A stretch of 64,000 bases of DNA, taken from NCBI GenBank assembly GCA_965198495.1, contig CBDAPL010000001.1, positions 2,232,001-2,296,000 on the forward strand, written 5' to 3'. A program made the translations under genes and the position numbers. The notes beneath the pieces are model-generated. The model worked only from the letters and a program-made list of their open reading frames with translations. It was not told where the DNA came from and did not search any database. Each line of letters begins with the position of its first letter. Within the stretch, counting starts at the first letter, position 1. Shown in pieces: positions 61,894 through 64,000 of this stretch. The stretch is from RH-AL1 sp965198495 (GTDB lineage: Bacteria > Pseudomonadota > Alphaproteobacteria > Rhizobiales > Beijerinckiaceae).

Positions 61894-62570
61894 TCGATTT
61901 TTACTACTGGCCGACGCCAAACGGTTGGAAAATCGCGATCATGCTCGAGGAAACCGGACTCGCGTACCGGATGATTCCGGTCGACATCCAGCACGGCGAG
62001 CAGCACGCGCCCGCGTTCCTGGCGATCAGCCCGAACGGCCGAATGCCGGCAATCGTCGACCACGACGCGCTCGGTGGGCCTTTATCGGTTTTCGAATCGG
62101 GAGCCATCCTGCTGCATCTGGCGGAGCGCGCCGGTCGCTTCGCGCCGGCCGATCCGCGCGAAAGAACCGCGTTGATGGAATGGCTTTTCTGGCAGGTCGG
62201 CAATCTCGGCCCGATGGCGGGCCAACTCAGCCATTTCGTCAACTATGCGCAAGGTGAGCACCCGTATTCCCTTGAGCGCTACGACGGCGAGTACCGTCGA
62301 TGCCTCGAGGTGCTGGAGCGTCGTCTCGACGGACGCGACTATATCCTCGGCGCCTACTCGATCGCCGACATGGCGGCATGGCCCTGGGTGCTGATCGCCA
62401 AGCCGCTCGGCCAGTCGCTCGAGACGTTGCCCAACGTCACGCGCTGGCGGAAGGCCGTGAAGGACCGTCCGGCCGTCCGACGCGGCGTCGATCTCGGCAA
62501 GGATCTGCGCCGCTCGAAACCTCCGACCGATGAGGAGCGGCGCATCCTGTTCAATCAAGCGGTACGCTAG
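61890..62570 (+). CDS. Glutathione S-transferase family protein (YfcG/Ure2p-like)
   Basis: 226 residues. The thioredoxin-like half shows FYYWPTPNGWKIAIMLEETG and SPNGRMPAIVDHDA, with the Ure2p-like N-x-W-K loop; the helical half contains MEWLFWQVGNLGPMAGQLSHF. This group includes disulfide-bond reductases such as YfcG. It overlaps the CoA-transferase gene by 4 nt and is translated from the same message. It converges on hemB with 12 nt between. Confidence 0.92.
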   Translation: MIDFYYWPTPNGWKIAIMLEETGLAYRMIPVDIQHGEQHAPAFLAISPNGRMPAIVDHDALGGPLSVFESGAILLHLAERAGRFAPADPRERTALMEWLFWQVGNLGPMAGQLSHFVNYAQGEHPYSLERYDGEYRRCLEVLERRLDGRDYILGAYSIADMAAWPWVLIAKPLGQSLETLPNVTRWRKAVKDRPAVRRGVDLGKDLRRSKPPTDEERRILFNQAVR

Positions 62571-62582
62571 AGCAGGCCAGCT

Positions 62583-63608
62583 TCATGCGGCGCCTGCCTT
62601 GAGCCGCTTCGCGACCGTCAGCGCAAAATACGTCAAAACCCCGTCACAGCCGGCGCGCTTGAAGGCCACCAGGCTCTCCATCATGGCGCGGTCGCCGTCG
62701 ATCCAGCCGTTCCGTGCGGCGGCCATGATCATCGCGTATTCGCCCGAAACCTGGTAGGCGAAAGTCGGCACCTCGAAGGTCTCGCGCACGCGGCGGATGA
62801 TGTCGAGGTAGGGCATGCCCGGCTTGACCATCACCATATCGGCGCCTTCCTCGATGTCGGCGGCAACCTCGCGTATCGCCTCGTCGGAATTGGCCGGGTC
62901 CATCTGATAGGTGCGCTTGTCGCCGACAAGCACCGCCTTGGTGCCGATCGCGTCGCGAAACGGCCCGTAGAAGGCGGACGCGTATTTCGCGGCATAGGAC
63001 ATGATCTGCACGTGCTCGAAGCCCTCGCCGTCGAGCGCGGCGCGAATGGCGCCGATGCGCCCGTCCATCATGTCGGAGGGCGAAATGATGTCGGCGCCGG
63101 CACGCGCCTGGTTGAGGGATTGCTCGCAAAGCAGGTGAACGGTCTCGTCGTTGACGATTTCCTCGCCGCTCATGACGCCGTCGTGGCCGTGCGAGGTGTA
63201 GGGGTCGAGCGCGGCGTCCGTCATCAGGCCGATATGCGGCACCTCTGCCTTGATGGCGCGCAGCGCCCGGCAGACCAGGTTTTGCGGATTGAGCGCCTCA
63301 TTGCCGCGCGGGTCCTTTCGAACCGGATCCGTCATCGGGAAGAAGCACAGCGCCGGGATGCCGGCTTCGGCGGCCTCGACCGCCGCACGAACCGCCTGGT
63401 CGACAGAAAGCCGCTCGACGCCCGGCATGGAAGGCACCGGTACGCGTTCGCCATCGCCTTCAACGAGGAAGAGCGGCCAGATCAGGTCGTTGGTGGTGAC
63501 GACGTTCTCGCGCACCAACCGCCTCTGCCACTCGGTGCGACGGTTGCGCCGGGGCCGATGGGTCAACCCGAGGGACTGAGTGATGTCGCGAGGCAAGCCG
63601 GTGGTCAT
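62583..63608 (-). CDS. hemB: Porphobilinogen synthase (delta-aminolevulinic acid dehydratase)
   Basis: A 341-residue tetrapyrrole enzyme joining two 5-aminolevulinates. The Schiff-base lysines are in MSYAAKYASAFYGPFRDA and VMVKPGMPYLDI. The metal-site segment reads DAALDPYTSHGHDG, with Asp rather than the Cys cluster of zinc enzymes, as in alphaproteobacterial and plant Mg2+-type enzymes. RPRRNRRTEWQRRLVRENVV is the usual N-terminal arm. Confidence 0.97.
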   Translation of the reverse strand: MTTGLPRDITQSLGLTHRPRRNRRTEWQRRLVRENVVTTNDLIWPLFLVEGDGERVPVPSMPGVERLSVDQAVRAAVEAAEAGIPALCFFPMTDPVRKDPRGNEALNPQNLVCRALRAIKAEVPHIGLMTDAALDPYTSHGHDGVMSGEEIVNDETVHLLCEQSLNQARAGADIISPSDMMDGRIGAIRAALDGEGFEHVQIMSYAAKYASAFYGPFRDAIGTKAVLVGDKRTYQMDPANSDEAIREVAADIEEGADMVMVKPGMPYLDIIRRVRETFEVPTFAYQVSGEYAMIMAAARNGWIDGDRAMMESLVAFKRAGCDGVLTYFALTVAKRLKAGAA

Positions 63609-63715
63609 AATCGAGACTCCAGAACGATGTGGCGAGTGAACATCCGCATCTTTGCGTCAGCATGCGTCATGCGTCAGCGACCGATGCCATACAAGCCGAG
63701 AACGCATCGCCTGCG

Positions 63716-64000
63716 TTACTTCGCCTTGAGAACGAGCTCGGCCACCGTGACCATGATCCCGATCGTGCCGAGCAGGTTGAACGCGATCGCGCCGACGATC
63801 CAACGGACCATGTCGACACGCAGATTGGCGATGTCCGTCTTCAGTTCGGTCCTGAGCCCAGCGATCTCGGTCTTCAGTTCGGTCCTGAGCCCAGCGATCT
63901 CAGTCTTCAGCTCCGTCCTGAGATCGGCGACCTCGGTCTTCAGCTCGGTCCTCAGATCGGCGATCTCGGTCTTGAGACCCGCGATATCGAGCTTGGTTGC
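63716..64000 (-). CDS. Coiled-coil membrane protein (DUF1640-like), 5' end beyond window
   Basis: The last 94 residues are visible. They contain an 11-residue repeat of the type TE-I/V-A-G/D-LRTELK about five times, a hendecad coiled coil. A single C-terminal transmembrane helix (WIVGAIAFNLLGTIGIMVTV) and a short tail AELVLKAK follow. This matches the CCDC90/DUF1640 family, whose bacterial members are tail-anchored coiled-coil proteins of unknown function. The start lies outside the window. Confidence 0.75.
   Translation of the reverse strand, partial: ATKLDIAGLKTEIADLRTELKTEVADLRTELKTEIAGLRTELKTEIAGLRTELKTDIANLRVDMVRWIVGAIAFNLLGTIGIMVTVAELVLKAK
63838..63969. repeat. Four 33-bp tandem repeats encoding the hendecads
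   Basis: Four copies at 63838-63870, 63871-63903, 63904-63936 and 63937-63969; the first two are nearly identical and the others diverged by a few bases. A partial unit continues to about 63990. Each unit equals 11 codons, so the array is a coding repeat. Confidence 0.92.

Noticed and set aside
63838..63990. Regular 33-bp repeats that could suggest a CRISPR array
   Set aside because: Units are contiguous with no spacers and translate as an 11-residue coiled-coil repeat ahead of a membrane helix.

Overview
This is a GC-rich window with dense coding on both strands. The gene set points to an alphaproteobacterium of the Hyphomicrobiales (Rhizobiales): ATP12-type F1-ATPase chaperone, DUF1467, DUF2865, DUF1640-like coiled coil, class II DAHP synthase, a GltX2-type glutamyl-tRNA synthetase, metal-binding-Asp-type HemB, a probable hopanoid C-2 methylase and a bradyrhizobial-type amino acid:carrier-protein ligase. 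A genus cannot be assigned from the sequence alone. Most of the window is ordinary chromosome; no prophage, IS element, CRISPR array or rRNA operon was seen. Two tRNAs are present, Lys(UUU) and Leu(GAG).

Layout. 1-4777 (minus) is a compact five-gene cluster: carrier protein, acyl-CoA-dehydrogenase-like flavoprotein, amino acid:[carrier protein] ligase, DUF1839 protein, and a GH2 beta-mannosidase-like enzyme cut by the window edge. It is the strongest candidate for an uncharacterised pathway. 4957-9592 carries a beta-hydroxyacid dehydrogenase, an orphan amino-acid-binding protein, the Mrp Fe-S carrier ATPase, MoaA and a DUF971 protein. 9600-14500 has a YXWGXW-repeat secreted protein (probable 3' frameshift), PsiF-like, HAD phosphatase, ATP12, an L,D-transpeptidase, DUF1467 and tRNA-Lys. 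14531-21351 has a Nudix hydrolase, a hybrid histidine kinase, the HpnP-like radical SAM protein, a lipid-kinase-like protein and an aldose epimerase. 21479-24796 is one large autotransporter with a PAP2 phosphatase/haloperoxidase-type passenger.

24950-36000 holds folD, a catalytically impaired dihydroorotase (PyrC'-type) and pyrB separated by an unrelated small gene, an FNT channel, a BCP peroxiredoxin, a very large AsmA/DUF3971 envelope protein, lipB and a nitronate monooxygenase. 36087-42723 has tRNA-Leu overlapping the end of a polysaccharide deacetylase, mgtE, a DUF985 cupin, a GST, queF, an unknown secreted protein and enolase. 43027-47620 is a co-directional radA-cvpA-purF-SDR series. 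47688-52819 has a Tat-type metallophosphoesterase, an FAH-family enzyme, a frameshifted sugar transporter, ribH and nusB. 52832-64000 has a GNAT acetyltransferase with cysS, a group of small secreted proteins including a tandem duplicated pair, CreA, DUF2865, gltX, DAHP synthase, a CoA-transferase/GST pair, hemB, and a partial coiled-coil membrane protein built on 33-bp repeats.

Working together: the carrier-protein cluster should activate an amino acid, load it on a phosphopantetheine arm and modify it. The pyrB/pyrC' pair fits the Pseudomonas-type ATCase assembly with a non-catalytic DHOase partner. Three genes (YXWGXW protein, sugar transporter, small gene between pyrB and pyrC') appear disrupted by single changes, which may be real decay or sequence error.
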